Positions 9,776 to 19,534 of a DNA stretch of 64,000 bases are shown here, in pieces. Positions within the stretch are counted from its first letter, which is position 1; each line of letters begins with the position of its first letter. Under the pieces are notes generated by a model. That model saw nothing but the letters and a program-made list of their open reading frames with translations. It did no database searches and was not told the DNA's origin. The stretch is from Acetobacteraceae bacterium (GTDB lineage Bacteria > Pseudomonadota > Alphaproteobacteria > Acetobacterales > Acetobacteraceae), in the NCBI GenBank assembly GCA_003506895.1, contig DNXO01000034.1:41621-105620 (forward strand), read 5' to 3'. The position numbers and the translations under genes were made by a program.

Positions 9776-10756
9776 TCACATTGGCTGACGCCGCTGCCGA
9801 ACCTCCCAAGCCTCGGTCAGCAGACACAGTATCTCGAACAGCATCGACGCGCCGTTGAACGCGGTCAGCGTCCCGAGGTCGAACGGCGGCGACACCTCCA
9901 CCAGATCGCCACCCACAAAGTCGATGCCGCGGAGTTCACGCAACAGCCGCAGGGCCTGCAATGCTGTTATCCCGCCAGCCTCGGGCGTACCGGTGCCGGG
10001 GGCTTGGCTCGGGTCCAGGCTATCGATATCGAAGGTCAGGTAGGTCGGACCGCTGCCGGCGATTCGGCGGGCCTCCTCGGCGGCATAGCGCCAGCCCTTG
10101 TCGTCGAATTCCTCCATCGGCAGCACCCGCATGCCGCTGCGTTGGCTGAAGCCCCACATGTCGGGGTCGTTGGTCGTGCCGCGGATGCCGATCTGGATCA
10201 CGCGGGCGGGGTCCAGCAGACCCTCCTCGACGGCCCGGCGAAACGGCGCACCGTGGTGGAAGCGGGAGCCCATGTAGTCATCGCCGGTGTCGCAGTGGGC
10301 GTCGATGTGGATCATCCCGACCGGCCCGCCCGCGGCGACGGCCCGCAGGATCGGCAGGCTGATGGAATGGTCGCCACCGACCGACAGAGGCACGATTCCG
10401 GCCCCGGTGACGGTACGATAGAACGTCTCGATCTCTTTCAACGCGCCCTGGATTTCATAGGGGTGCTCGATCCAGCAATCGCCGAGATCACGAACGCGCG
10501 CCGTGGCGAAGGGGGCTACGCGGGTAATGGCGTTCATCCGGCGCAGCATGGTGGATTGTTCGCGCACCGATCGGGGGCCGTGGCGGGTGCCGGAGCGGTG
10601 GGTCACGCCGCCGTCAAACGGGACGCCGATGATGCCGATATCCACGTCCCGCAGGCTTTGCGTGGCCTCCGTACGGAAGAAGGTGGCGATGCCGGTATAG
10701 CGCGGGTGGGCCTGCGGGTCATGGAAGTCCGGGTAGGTCCGCGGCGGTTTGATCAT
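9776..10756 (-). CDS. agmatinase-family ureohydrolase
   Basis: 326 residues. All Mn-binding motifs of the arginase/agmatinase fold are present: SVGGDHSIS, HIDAHCDT and TFDIDSLDP, followed by PGTGTPEAGG. The family hydrolyses guanidino compounds (agmatine, guanidinobutyrate, guanidinopropionate) to urea plus an amine. The start at 10756 was chosen because upstream codons in the open frame are unlike the family. It diverges from the carboxylesterase gene. The exact substrate cannot be set from sequence. Confidence 0.85.
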   Translation of the reverse strand: MIKPPRTYPDFHDPQAHPRYTGIATFFRTEATQSLRDVDIGIIGVPFDGGVTHRSGTRHGPRSVREQSTMLRRMNAITRVAPFATARVRDLGDCWIEHPYEIQGALKEIETFYRTVTGAGIVPLSVGGDHSISLPILRAVAAGGPVGMIHIDAHCDTGDDYMGSRFHHGAPFRRAVEEGLLDPARVIQIGIRGTTNDPDMWGFSQRSGMRVLPMEEFDDKGWRYAAEEARRIAGSGPTYLTFDIDSLDPSQAPGTGTPEAGGITALQALRLLRELRGIDFVGGDLVEVSPPFDLGTLTAFNGASMLFEILCLLTEAWEVRQRRQPM

Positions 10757-10934
10757 CCATCTCACTCCGGCATCGTTGGCGTTGTCGTCATATTGCCTCA
10801 CAGACCCGGAATTTTCAGGTTGTTTGCGATGGCCCCCGGCGAATTGGAATGAATGCCTTTTCAAGCGCCAGCGTCCCACCCTTTCCATCCGCCCCGATCA
10901 TCCGGCATTGTTCGTTCGGGATGGGGGAACGGCG

Positions 10935-12464
10935 ATGAGCAACGTGGAAACGGCGGCGGGCAAGGTGCGTGGGTCCGCGGTGGAGGGCGTCCTGACGTTC
11001 AGGACCATCCCTTATGCCGCCTCGACCTCCGGCGCCAACCGGTTCCGGCCACCCCAACCAGTCGCGGCATGGAACGGCGTGCGGGACTGCACGGAATTTG
11101 CCGGTAAGGCACCGCAGGCGGGACTACGCCCACCAACCCGACCGGAGCTGGAGAATTTCTCCGGGGCCGCCGATGCCTCGCCGGAGACCGAGGACTGCCT
11201 GACCGTCAATGTCTGGACGCCGGGGACGAACGGGAAACGTCCTGTGATGGTGTGGTTCCATGGCGGGGCCTTTGCCTATGGCAACGCCAACTCCCCCCGG
11301 ACGCACGGCAGCAGACTGGCAGCGAAGAACGACGTCGTTGTCGTCACGGTCAACCAGCGGCTGAACATTTTTGGCCATCTAGATGTATCTGCGATCGGCG
11401 GCGACGCGCATTCTGGCAATGCTGGCACATTGGACATGGTCGCCGCGCTGGAATGGGTGCGGGACAATATCGCCATGTTTGGCGGCGACCCCGGGTGCGT
11501 CACGATCTTTGGCGAGTCCGGCGGCGGCGCCAAGGTTTCCACGCTGCTGGCGATGCCGCGCGCAAAAGGGCTGTTTCATCGCGCAATCATTCAAAGCGGC
11601 GCGGCGGTTCGGCTGCGGACCAGGGAACGCGCGCTGGCGTTGACCGAATGCGTGCTGCGCCACCTGGGGGTCAGCACAGTCGAGCAATTGCGGGCCGTGC
11701 CCGTCGCACGGTTATTGGCGGCGGTCGAACCGGCTTCCCAGGCGCTGGGAGCCTCCCCTTCCCCACTGTTCGACCGGTATCCGTTCGGGCCGGTCGTGGA
11801 TGGCGACGTGCTGCGGGCCCAGCCGTTCGATCCAGCGGCGTCAGCGGTGTGCGCCGACGTGCCGGTCATCATCGGGGACATGAAGACCGAGACCGCGAAT
11901 TTCCTCGCCGTGGTGGACAAGGTCTGGGACCGCACGCTGACGGAACCCGAGATGCGACAGCGGGTCCAGGCGATTGCCGGCGCCGATACCGCCCGCGTGC
12001 TGGATTTGTATGGGCGGTTGTATCCCACCCTGAATCCGGCCGAACGGCTGATCGCGGTGACAACGGACTGCAATTTCCGCATACGCTCTCTGGTGCTGGC
12101 GCAACGCCGAGCGGCACTGAAGCGGGCGCCGGTGTGGATGTATTCGTTTGAATGGGAAACGCCGGTGCTGGGCGGCAAGCTGATGGCGCCGCACGCGATG
12201 GATGTCCCGTTCACCTTCAACACGCTGGACCTGACCAACGCGACCGGCGGCAGTCCCCAGGCTCAGGCACTGTCCGATGCAATGTCGTCGGTCTGGGCGG
12301 CGTTCGCGCGAAACGGGCGGCCAGACCATGCGGCGATCCCGGCCTGGCCGGCGTATGATGCAACGACGCGGGCCACCCTGGTCCTGGACACCGCGTGCCG
12401 GATAGAGAACGATCCACGGGGCGAAGAACGACATCTGTGGCAGGACATCACAGGCACGCTATAG
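10935..12464 (+). CDS. type-B carboxylesterase (alpha/beta hydrolase)
   Basis: 509 residues. It has the oxyanion-hole motif FHGGAFAYG, the nucleophile elbow FGESGGG with Ser195, and the N-terminal family signature FRTIPYAAS. It hydrolyses carboxylic esters; no signal peptide is visible, so it is probably cytoplasmic. The start ATG follows a GGGGGAACGGCG purine-rich stretch. The gene is followed after 12 bases by a phosphotriesterase-family gene and seems to lead a small catabolic operon. Confidence 0.87.
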   Translation: MSNVETAAGKVRGSAVEGVLTFRTIPYAASTSGANRFRPPQPVAAWNGVRDCTEFAGKAPQAGLRPPTRPELENFSGAADASPETEDCLTVNVWTPGTNGKRPVMVWFHGGAFAYGNANSPRTHGSRLAAKNDVVVVTVNQRLNIFGHLDVSAIGGDAHSGNAGTLDMVAALEWVRDNIAMFGGDPGCVTIFGESGGGAKVSTLLAMPRAKGLFHRAIIQSGAAVRLRTRERALALTECVLRHLGVSTVEQLRAVPVARLLAAVEPASQALGASPSPLFDRYPFGPVVDGDVLRAQPFDPAASAVCADVPVIIGDMKTETANFLAVVDKVWDRTLTEPEMRQRVQAIAGADTARVLDLYGRLYPTLNPAERLIAVTTDCNFRIRSLVLAQRRAALKRAPVWMYSFEWETPVLGGKLMAPHAMDVPFTFNTLDLTNATGGSPQAQALSDAMSSVWAAFARNGRPDHAAIPAWPAYDATTRATLVLDTACRIENDPRGEERHLWQDITGTL

Positions 12465-12476
12465 GGGGAACAATCC

Positions 12477-13472
12477 ATGCAGGTTCAAACCGTCACCGGC
12501 CCGATCGGGCTACATCAGCTCGGCCGCACCTTGATGCACGAGCATCTGTTCATTGCGTTCTCCGGCGCCGAATTCGATCCGACCGCGACATTCGACCGCC
12601 CCGGCTTCGTTGCGGAGGCCGTGCGAAGGCTGAAGCAGTTGCGAACGGATCACGGGGTGCGGAGCTTCGTCGATCCCTGCCCGATCGAACTGGGCCGCGA
12701 CGCCGCACTGATGAAGGAAATCGCCGAGAAATCGGAGATGAACGTCGTCTGCACCACGGGCTTCTATTTCGAGGAAATGGGGCTGCCGATCTACTGGCGG
12801 GCGCGGACCGTGGAGGAAATCGCTGAGCTGTATATACGCGAAATCACACACGGAATCGGCGATACCGGCGTGAGGGCCGGTGCGATCAAGGTGGCCACCG
12901 GGGCGCCCGCCATCACCGCGCTGGAGCAGAAATTCCTCGATGCTGCCTGTGTGGCGCAGAAGGCGACGGGCGTGCCGATCATCACCCATACCCAGGACGG
13001 GCATGCGGGACCGGAGCAGCAGGCGGCGTTCGCCAAAGGCGGCGTGCCGGCGCATCGTTGCCTGATCGGGCATTGCTGCGGCAACGCCGATCCGGCGTAT
13101 CATCAGCGCGTGGTCGATGGCGGATCGTATATCGGGTTCGACCGCATCGGGCTGCTGCGGTTCCAGCCGGATGAAGTGCGCGCCGACAACCTGGTGCGGC
13201 TGGTGCGCAACGGCTATCGCGGCCAGATCATGATGAGCCAGGATCGACATTGCGGCTGGTTCGGCAAATACGCCCGCCAGGTTTCGGCGGAGGAGCAGGC
13301 GCGCATGGACGCGCTGCGCGCCGTCGGCCAGTGGCCGCCGCCCTATACCTATCTGTTCACCGATTTCGTGCCGATGCTGAAAGAACGTGGGCTATCGGAC
13401 GCGGAGATATTTTCTATGCTGGACGATAATCCCCGCCGGTTTTTCGGCGGCGAAACACTGCCGAGGGCCTGA
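12477..13472 (+). CDS. phosphotriesterase-family metal-dependent hydrolase
   Basis: 331 residues of the amidohydrolase superfamily. Metal ligands are visible as HEH (residues 21-23), a lysine in GAIKVATG that would be the carboxylated bridge, THTQDG, GHCCGN, and the late aspartate in MSQDRH. Members act as lactonases, phosphotriesterases or other esterases. It sits between a carboxylesterase and a GMC oxidoreductase, and its stop overlaps the next ATG by one base, so the three are probably co-translated. A lactonase role would suit a pathway that oxidises an alcohol to a lactone. Confidence 0.85.
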   Translation: MQVQTVTGPIGLHQLGRTLMHEHLFIAFSGAEFDPTATFDRPGFVAEAVRRLKQLRTDHGVRSFVDPCPIELGRDAALMKEIAEKSEMNVVCTTGFYFEEMGLPIYWRARTVEEIAELYIREITHGIGDTGVRAGAIKVATGAPAITALEQKFLDAACVAQKATGVPIITHTQDGHAGPEQQAAFAKGGVPAHRCLIGHCCGNADPAYHQRVVDGGSYIGFDRIGLLRFQPDEVRADNLVRLVRNGYRGQIMMSQDRHCGWFGKYARQVSAEEQARMDALRAVGQWPPPYTYLFTDFVPMLKERGLSDAEIFSMLDDNPRRFFGGETLPRA

Positions 13473-15061
13473 TGCAAGCGGACTATATCGTTGTCGGTGC
13501 CGGTTCCGCCGGATGTGTCGTGGCGGCGCGCCTGAGCGAAACTGGCGCGTCGGTCATTCTGCTGGAGGCGGGACCGAAGGACTCGCTGCCGTGGATTCAC
13601 ATCCCGGCGGGCATCCTGCATCTTCTGTATCATCCCGTGGTGAACTGGAACTACAGCGCCGACGGGCCGGGGGGACGCGCGATCCACTGGCCCCGGGGCA
13701 AGACGCTGGGCGGGTCGAGCTCGATCAACGGCATGCTGTATGTGCGCGGCAATCCGGCCGATTTCGACGGGTGGGCGCAGATGGGCTGCCGCGGCTGGAG
13801 TTTCGACGACGTGCTGCCGTATTTCCGCAAGTCGGAGGACTACAAGCAAGGCACCGACGCCGAATACCGCGGCAAGGGCGGCCCGCTGAAAGTGGAAGGC
13901 TACCGCACGATCCTGCCGCTGACCCACAAGTTCATCGAGGGCGCGCAACAGGCCGGTTTCAAATTCAGCAAGGACCTGAACGGCCGCGAACAAGAGGGCG
14001 TCGGCTACTCGCAAATGACCCGCAAGGGCCGCTGGCGTGGGTCAACCGCGCAAACCTTCCTGAAAGAAGCCGCCGGCCGCCCGAATTTGCGGGTGGAAAC
14101 CGAGGCGCTGGCGTCGAAACTGCTGTTCGACGGCAAACGCTGCATCGGCGTCGCATTTCGCCAGCGCGGGAAGACGATCGAGGCGCGGGCGGGCAAGGAG
14201 GTGATCCTGTGCGGCGGCGCGATCAACTCGCCGCATCTGCTGCAGATCTCCGGAATCGGTCCGGCGGAGCATCTGCAATCCATCGGCGTGCCGGTGGTGC
14301 ACGAACTGCGCGGCGTCGGGTCGAACTTGCAGGATCATTACGTTGCGCGCGTGTCGCACCGGGTCAAAGGCGCGATCTCCATCAACAAGCTGTCGCGTGG
14401 CCTGCGGGTGGTACGCGAAGCGATGCGGTTCGCGTTCGAAGGGCGCGGGGCGCTGACGTTCGGGGTTACCACGGCGCAGGTATTCTGCCGGTCCACGCCT
14501 GAAAAGGCCAGTCCCGACCTGCAATTGCTGTTCACTCCGGCGAGCTACGATCCCAACAAATTCCTCGCACTGGAGGATGAAGACGGCATGACCGTGGCGG
14601 TGTGCCCGGTCCGGCCGGACAGCCGGGGCACGATCATGGCGCGCAGCGCGGATCCCGCCGAAAAGCCGCTGATCTCTCCCAACTATCTGTCCGATCCGGC
14701 GGATATGCGGGTGCTGTCGGCTGGCATACGGTTCACGCGGCAGATATTCGCCGCACCGGCGATCGCGCAGTACAGCGTGGTGGAGACCCTGCCCGGGCCG
14801 GACGTTACGACCGAGGATGGACTCCTGGATTATGCCAAGCGGTTCGGCACCACGATCTATCACCCGGTGGGGACGTGCCGGATGGGTGATGGCCCGGCGG
14901 CTGTGGTGGATTCAAGGCTGCGGGTGCATGGGATCCAGGGCCTGCGGGTCATCGATGCGTCGGTGATGCCTACGTTGACGACGGGGAATACCAACGCCCC
15001 GACGATCATGATTGGGGAGAAGGGCGCGGCGATGATCCGAGAGGACAACGCGGCGGGATAG
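13472..15061 (+). CDS. GMC-family FAD oxidoreductase (choline/alcohol dehydrogenase-like)
   Basis: 529 residues. The FAD motif GAGSAGCVVAARLSE, the GMC signatures GGSSSINGMLYVRGN and GAINSPHLLQISGIGP, the catalytic His region HPVGTCRMG and the C-terminal NTNAPTIMIGEKGA are all intact. It oxidises a primary or secondary alcohol using FAD. It overlaps the upstream phosphotriesterase gene (TGATG). The substrate is unknown. Confidence 0.9.
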   Translation: MQADYIVVGAGSAGCVVAARLSETGASVILLEAGPKDSLPWIHIPAGILHLLYHPVVNWNYSADGPGGRAIHWPRGKTLGGSSSINGMLYVRGNPADFDGWAQMGCRGWSFDDVLPYFRKSEDYKQGTDAEYRGKGGPLKVEGYRTILPLTHKFIEGAQQAGFKFSKDLNGREQEGVGYSQMTRKGRWRGSTAQTFLKEAAGRPNLRVETEALASKLLFDGKRCIGVAFRQRGKTIEARAGKEVILCGGAINSPHLLQISGIGPAEHLQSIGVPVVHELRGVGSNLQDHYVARVSHRVKGAISINKLSRGLRVVREAMRFAFEGRGALTFGVTTAQVFCRSTPEKASPDLQLLFTPASYDPNKFLALEDEDGMTVAVCPVRPDSRGTIMARSADPAEKPLISPNYLSDPADMRVLSAGIRFTRQIFAAPAIAQYSVVETLPGPDVTTEDGLLDYAKRFGTTIYHPVGTCRMGDGPAAVVDSRLRVHGIQGLRVIDASVMPTLTTGNTNAPTIMIGEKGAAMIREDNAAG

Positions 15062-15146
15062 GACTCCAAGCTCCGCGACGGGAACGCGCGCCAGTTGGCG
15101 CGTCGTCGCCCATTCTGCATCCTTTCCATCAAACGGAGAGCGAAAC

Positions 15147-15965
15147 ATGCCGATCCTGACCGAAGACCTGGTCTACCAAAGCCCCAACGGCAAGGACCTG
15201 CACGCGTGCCTCTACCGCCCGGAAGGCCCCGGCCCGTTTCCAGCGGTGCTGGAGGTGCATGGCGGCGCCTGGACATCGGGTGATCGGTTCAACAACGTCA
15301 CGATCGCGGAAGCGCTCGCCGCTGACGGCGTGGTGGTGTTGTCGATCGACTTCCGCATGCCCCCTGATGCGCCCTATCCCGCGGCCAGCCAGGACGTGAA
15401 CCTGGGCATTCGGTTCCTGAAGGCCAACGCGACGAAATTCGGCAGCCGTCCCGATCTGGTGGGCGGGCTTGGCACATCCTCCGGTGGCCATTTGCTGCTG
15501 CTGAGTGCGCTGCGTCCCAATGATGCGCGCTACACGACGCTGCCTCTTCCAGGTTCGGATGTGGACGCCTCGTTGGCCTTCGCCATCGCCTGCTGGCCGG
15601 TGGCTGATCCGCTGAAGCGCTACCGCACCGTTCAGGCAAACGGGAACGACCGGCTGGTGGCGGCGCACGACGCGTTCTGGCCCTCGGTGGAGGACATGAC
15701 GGACGGCAACCCGACGCTGATCCTGCAGCGCGGCGAATCCGTGGCGAAACCGCCGGTGCTGATTATCCAGGGAACCAACGACAACAACCTGACACCCGAC
15801 ATGGCCGGCGGTTTCGCCATGGCCTACGCGGCCGCGGGCGGAAAGGTGACGTTCGAGAGTTTTCCCGAACAGCCGCATGCGTTCATCCCGAACGCGCCAG
15901 CCGCACCGGCTTCGGTTCAGGCGCTGCACCTGATCAGGGCTTTCGTCCATCGCAACACGATCTGA
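15147..15965 (+). CDS. alpha/beta hydrolase, hormone-sensitive-lipase-like
   Basis: 272 residues. It has the oxyanion motif VHGGAW, the nucleophile motif GTSSGG, an acidic segment around QGTNDNNL, and a C-terminal His in QPHAFIP, giving a full catalytic triad. It is preceded by GGAGAGCGAAAC. It follows the GMC gene by 85 bases in the same direction and probably belongs to the same esterase/oxidoreductase cluster. Confidence 0.82.
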   Translation: MPILTEDLVYQSPNGKDLHACLYRPEGPGPFPAVLEVHGGAWTSGDRFNNVTIAEALAADGVVVLSIDFRMPPDAPYPAASQDVNLGIRFLKANATKFGSRPDLVGGLGTSSGGHLLLLSALRPNDARYTTLPLPGSDVDASLAFAIACWPVADPLKRYRTVQANGNDRLVAAHDAFWPSVEDMTDGNPTLILQRGESVAKPPVLIIQGTNDNNLTPDMAGGFAMAYAAAGGKVTFESFPEQPHAFIPNAPAAPASVQALHLIRAFVHRNTI

Positions 15966-16035
15966 GCCAAGGGCTTTCGGCGCCGATGGATCGGCGATAG
16001 GCTGACTTTGCTTTTCCGCAAGCGGGGAGTCGCTG

Positions 16036-16617
16036 ATGTCCATCGCACGGTTGCGCGGCTTCGTCGCCGCCATGACACGGTTGGTCGAGCACAACGGCAA
16101 CGCCGAGGACGCCGCGCTGGAACCGGCCCGTGACCTGCTGAAAGACCTTATCGCTCACGACGATTGGCTACCGGATGCCTTCGCCGCCAGCGACACAACA
16201 AAATACCGGCAATATCTGCTGTACGGAGATCCACTCGACCGGTTCAGCCTCGTCAGCTTCGTTTGGGGCCCCGGTCAGCTGACCCCGGTGCATGATCACC
16301 TGATGTGGGGACTTGTTGGGATGCTGCGCGGTTCGGAGCAAGCGGTTTCCTACCACCGCGATAAGGATCGCGGCACCCTCACGGCCGGCGAGCCCGCGCG
16401 CCTGCTGCCGGGAATGGTGGACGCGGTGTCGCCGCGCTTGGGCGATATTCACACCGTGGCCAATGCGTTGCCGGATCGGCCGTCGATCTCCATACATTTG
16501 TATGGCGGCAATATCGGTACCGTGCGGCGACACAGTTTCGCTGCGGCGACAGGCGTCATGGCGGAGTTCGTATCTGGCTATTCCTCCGCCACGCTACCGA
16601 ATCTCTGGGCGGCATGA
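16036..16617 (+). CDS. cysteine dioxygenase-type cupin (thiol dioxygenase)
   Basis: 193 residues. A cupin with the iron-binding pattern TPVHDHLMWG and a later His in SISIHLYGG matches the three-histidine centre of cysteine dioxygenase and 3-mercaptopropionate dioxygenase. It would oxidise a small thiol to a sulfinic acid. It could be cysteine-, mercaptopropionate- or mercaptosuccinate-specific; key arginines were not assigned. It stands alone between a hydrolase and the convergent gluQ gene. Confidence 0.75.
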   Translation: MSIARLRGFVAAMTRLVEHNGNAEDAALEPARDLLKDLIAHDDWLPDAFAASDTTKYRQYLLYGDPLDRFSLVSFVWGPGQLTPVHDHLMWGLVGMLRGSEQAVSYHRDKDRGTLTAGEPARLLPGMVDAVSPRLGDIHTVANALPDRPSISIHLYGGNIGTVRRHSFAAATGVMAEFVSGYSSATLPNLWAA

Positions 16618-16630
16618 GCAGACATCGGGC

Positions 16631-17458
16631 CTAACTGAACCTGTCGATGATCGTCTGCGCCGAAACCCCGTCCGCCCGCAACGACCGCAGCGTCACCGCC
16701 CGATCCCGCTTCGCCAAACGCTGCCCCGCTGCATCCACCAGCAACCGGTGATGCGCATAAACCGGCGCCGGCCATCCCATCAACTCCTGCAGCAGCCGAT
16801 GCAAATCCGTTGCCGGCTTCAGGTCTTCACCGCGGGTCACCAGCGTCACGCCCTGTAGCGCGTCATCATGCGTCACACACAGATGATAGCTTGCTGGTGC
16901 GTCCTTGCGGGACAGCACGACGTCGCCGAACCGTTCCGGATGGCAGGCGATCCGCCCCTGCCCTTCCTCTTCGAAACACAACCCCGGCCGTAGCGCCGCC
17001 GCCATATCCAGCCGCAGCGCGAACCGCTCCCCAGCCGCGATGCGCTCTGCCCCTTCGTTCGGCGACAACCGCCGGCAGGTGCCGGGGTACAGCGGCGCCC
17101 CATCCGGCCCGTGTGGCGCGGCGGCGGAGGCCGACACCTCCCGCGCGACCTCCGCCCGCGTGCAGAAGCACGGGTAAACCAACCCCTGCTCCGCCAGCGT
17201 ATCCAGCGCCGCCCGGTACTCGGCCAGGTGCTCGGACTGCACGCGCACCAGCCCGTCCCAATCCAAACCCAACCAGGAGAGGTCCTGCTGGATCGCGGCG
17301 GCGTATTCCGGGCGGCAACGGCCGGGGTCGATGTCCTCTAACCGCAGCAGGAACCGCCCGCCCGCCTCCCGCGCCCGCCGCCATGCATTGAACGCCGAAA
17401 ACGCGTGACCCAGATGCAGGAAGCCGGTTGGGCTCGGCGCGAAACGTGTGACAATCAT
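16631..17458 (-). CDS. gluQ: glutamyl-Q tRNA(Asp) synthetase
   Basis: 275 residues, the length of a glutamyl-tRNA synthetase catalytic core without the anticodon domain. It has FAPSPTGFLHLGHA (HIGH region), RLEDIDPGR, the zinc ligands CFCTR and PGTCRR, and the degenerate KMSK loop RLAKRD. The enzyme charges glutamate onto queuosine 34 of tRNA(Asp). The replaced KMSK motif and short length separate it from GltX. Confidence 0.92.
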   Translation of the reverse strand: MIVTRFAPSPTGFLHLGHAFSAFNAWRRAREAGGRFLLRLEDIDPGRCRPEYAAAIQQDLSWLGLDWDGLVRVQSEHLAEYRAALDTLAEQGLVYPCFCTRAEVAREVSASAAAPHGPDGAPLYPGTCRRLSPNEGAERIAAGERFALRLDMAAALRPGLCFEEEGQGRIACHPERFGDVVLSRKDAPASYHLCVTHDDALQGVTLVTRGEDLKPATDLHRLLQELMGWPAPVYAHHRLLVDAAGQRLAKRDRAVTLRSLRADGVSAQTIIDRFS

Positions 17459-17503
17459 CGGCGTAAGCTATCGCATCGCCGAGCGAATCAGGAGAGTCCC
17501 GTC

Positions 17504-18151
17504 ATGCCGACACTGGATGCCATTTATTTTGGACCCGCTTCAAAGGCCAAGCCGAAGCAACTGGTGGTGCTATGCCATGGCCTTGGGGCCGACGCATACG
17601 ACCTGATCGACCTGGGTCATGCGTGGCAGCACGCCTGCCCGGACGCGCTGTTCGCCTCCGTCCACGCGCCGTTTCCGCACGATTCCGGGTTCGGACGGCA
17701 GTGGTGGAGCGTCGCTGACCGCTCCCCCCACATCGTCGAGGCCGGGGTCCGCATGGCCGCCCCCTACCTGCACGGATTCATCGACGCCGAGTTGGGGCGG
17801 CTGGAACTGCCGCCGGGGGCCTACGCGATCATGGGCTTCAGCCAGGGGGCCATGATGTCCTTGTTCACCGGCCTGCGCCGTCCTGTCGCGCCGCGTGCCA
17901 TCCTGTCGTTCTCCGGTGCGTTGATCGCGTCGGGTTCCCTGGCGAACGAACTGGCGAACAAAGCGCCAGTGCTGCTCATGCATGGCGAGGCGGACGACGT
18001 GGTGCCGGCTTTCCGCTCACGCGAAGCCGAGGCGGCTTTGATTGCCGCCGATGTGCCCGTGGACGCCCATTACGTCCCCGGCCTGGGACACGGGATCGAC
18101 GATACCGGCATCTCGCACGGGGCGCTGGCGTTGCAGCGCGGATTTTCCTAA
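17504..18151 (+). CDS. phospholipase/carboxylesterase family hydrolase
   Basis: 215 residues from the ATG after AATCAGGAGAG. The family fold is shown by VVLCHGLGADAYDL, nucleophile GFSQGAMMS, the aspartate in HGEADDVVP and the histidine in GLGHGIDD. These are cytosolic serine hydrolases acting on short-chain esters or lysophospholipids. It ends four bases into the convergent MetE-like gene. Confidence 0.87.
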   Translation: MPTLDAIYFGPASKAKPKQLVVLCHGLGADAYDLIDLGHAWQHACPDALFASVHAPFPHDSGFGRQWWSVADRSPHIVEAGVRMAAPYLHGFIDAELGRLELPPGAYAIMGFSQGAMMSLFTGLRRPVAPRAILSFSGALIASGSLANELANKAPVLLMHGEADDVVPAFRSREAEAALIAADVPVDAHYVPGLGHGIDDTGISHGALALQRGFS

Positions 18152-19359
18152 CGCCAGAGCTGCCGGCTGGCCCGTTCCGCGCCCTGCGCCAGAGCGTCCA
18201 GCTTCGCCCAGGCGATATCGGGATGCACCCGCCCGCCCAGGCCGCAATCGGTCGCCGCGATCACGTTTTCCCGCCCGACCACATTGGCGAAGCGCAGGAT
18301 GCGTTCGGCCACCAGGTCCGGGTGTTCGACCACATTGGTCGCGTGGCTGACGACACCGGGAAGGATCAGCTTGCCGTCGGGCAGTTTCACGTCCTTCCAG
18401 ACGCTCCATTCATGTTCATGGCGGACATTCCCTGCCTCGAACGAGTAGGCCTGGCAGTTGATGGCCAGCATGACATCGACGATGTCCCGCATCGGGATGT
18501 CCGTGGTGTGCGGGCCGTGCCAGCTTCCCCAACACAGATGGAAGCGAATGCGATCTTGCGGAAGCCCTTTGATCGCATGGTTTAATGCCTCGACGCGTCT
18601 CATTGAAAACGCTCTATATTCTTCGACCGTCGGTTCGGGGTTGATCTGATCCCAGTTCTCCGCGATGGACGGGTCGTCGAATTGCAGGATCAGCCCGGCA
18701 TCGACGATCGCCTTGTATTCCTCCCGCATGGCATCGGCGCAGGCGAACAGGAACTCGTCGTCGGTCTTGTAGTATGCATTCCCGATGCGCGAGGCGCTGC
18801 CGGGCGCCACCGAGGTCATGAACCCTTCCTCGATTCCATTGGCTGCCAGCGCCGCTTTGAAGTTGGCGATATCCGCCGCGATCGCCGCATGCCCGGTGTA
18901 GGTCAACGGCCCGACGCAAACCGGGGTGGACGGGGCGCGTGGCCCGGTCGTGATCCCGGACTCCGGGTCGTTATAGGCCGCCGCGAACCGCGTCCGGTCG
19001 CGCCGGTCGCCGAAGCTGGTCAGCACCACATGCCCGGGCGAGGAACGATGCGGCGGTATGTCGTACAGGCCCGGCCCGGAAAGCTCCAATCCGCCGAGGC
19101 GCTGGAACGAATAGCTCCACCACGCGCCATAGTTCACCCGGCTGCCCATCGACTTGCCGAACTCGCCGTCGCCCGGCAGGTCGATCCCCAACGCTTTCTG
19201 GCGGGCGACCACGTCGCTGACGGCGGCGGTGAGTTCGGCCTGGAACGCGGCTTCCTCGATCCCACCCGAGACCCGCAGGCGATTGGCCTCGATCAGCGCA
19301 TCGGGCCGCGGCAGGCTGCCGGCGTGGCTGGTGAGGATACGGTCAGTACTCGATTTCAT
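18148..19359 (-). CDS. MetE/UROD-family protein (cobalamin-independent methionine synthase C-terminal-like)
   Basis: 403 residues, about half of full MetE, matching only its C-terminal catalytic barrel. The zinc ligands of the family are in place: HxC in FHLCWGSWHG, a glutamate in SFEAGN, and a cysteine in TDCGLGG. The N-terminal LTSHAGSLPRP is typical of stand-alone relatives. Such proteins transfer methyl or alkyl groups to thiols (methionine synthase core, epoxyalkane:CoM transferase-like). No corrinoid or met genes adjoin it. Confidence 0.78.
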   Translation of the reverse strand: MKSSTDRILTSHAGSLPRPDALIEANRLRVSGGIEEAAFQAELTAAVSDVVARQKALGIDLPGDGEFGKSMGSRVNYGAWWSYSFQRLGGLELSGPGLYDIPPHRSSPGHVVLTSFGDRRDRTRFAAAYNDPESGITTGPRAPSTPVCVGPLTYTGHAAIAADIANFKAALAANGIEEGFMTSVAPGSASRIGNAYYKTDDEFLFACADAMREEYKAIVDAGLILQFDDPSIAENWDQINPEPTVEEYRAFSMRRVEALNHAIKGLPQDRIRFHLCWGSWHGPHTTDIPMRDIVDVMLAINCQAYSFEAGNVRHEHEWSVWKDVKLPDGKLILPGVVSHATNVVEHPDLVAERILRFANVVGRENVIAATDCGLGGRVHPDIAWAKLDALAQGAERASRQLWR

Positions 19360-19534
19360 GCGTTCGCCTCCGTTACGCCGGCACTTCGGTGGGATCCAGG
19401 GGAATGGTTAATTCGTCCCAATCATGATCTGGCCCGAGATTGCCCGTTTGTCAGTTGCGATAAACCTAGACCGCTTTCGCGACATCGCGCCATGGCAGTG
19501 GTATCGATGCGTGCTGCTTCGGTATGGAATCCAA

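Noticed and set aside
18148..19359. uroporphyrinogen decarboxylase (hemE) near the oriC-like region
   Set aside because: The fold is shared, but the HxC...E...C zinc ligands mark the MetE branch, so it cannot be used as the hemE landmark known next to Caulobacter's origin.
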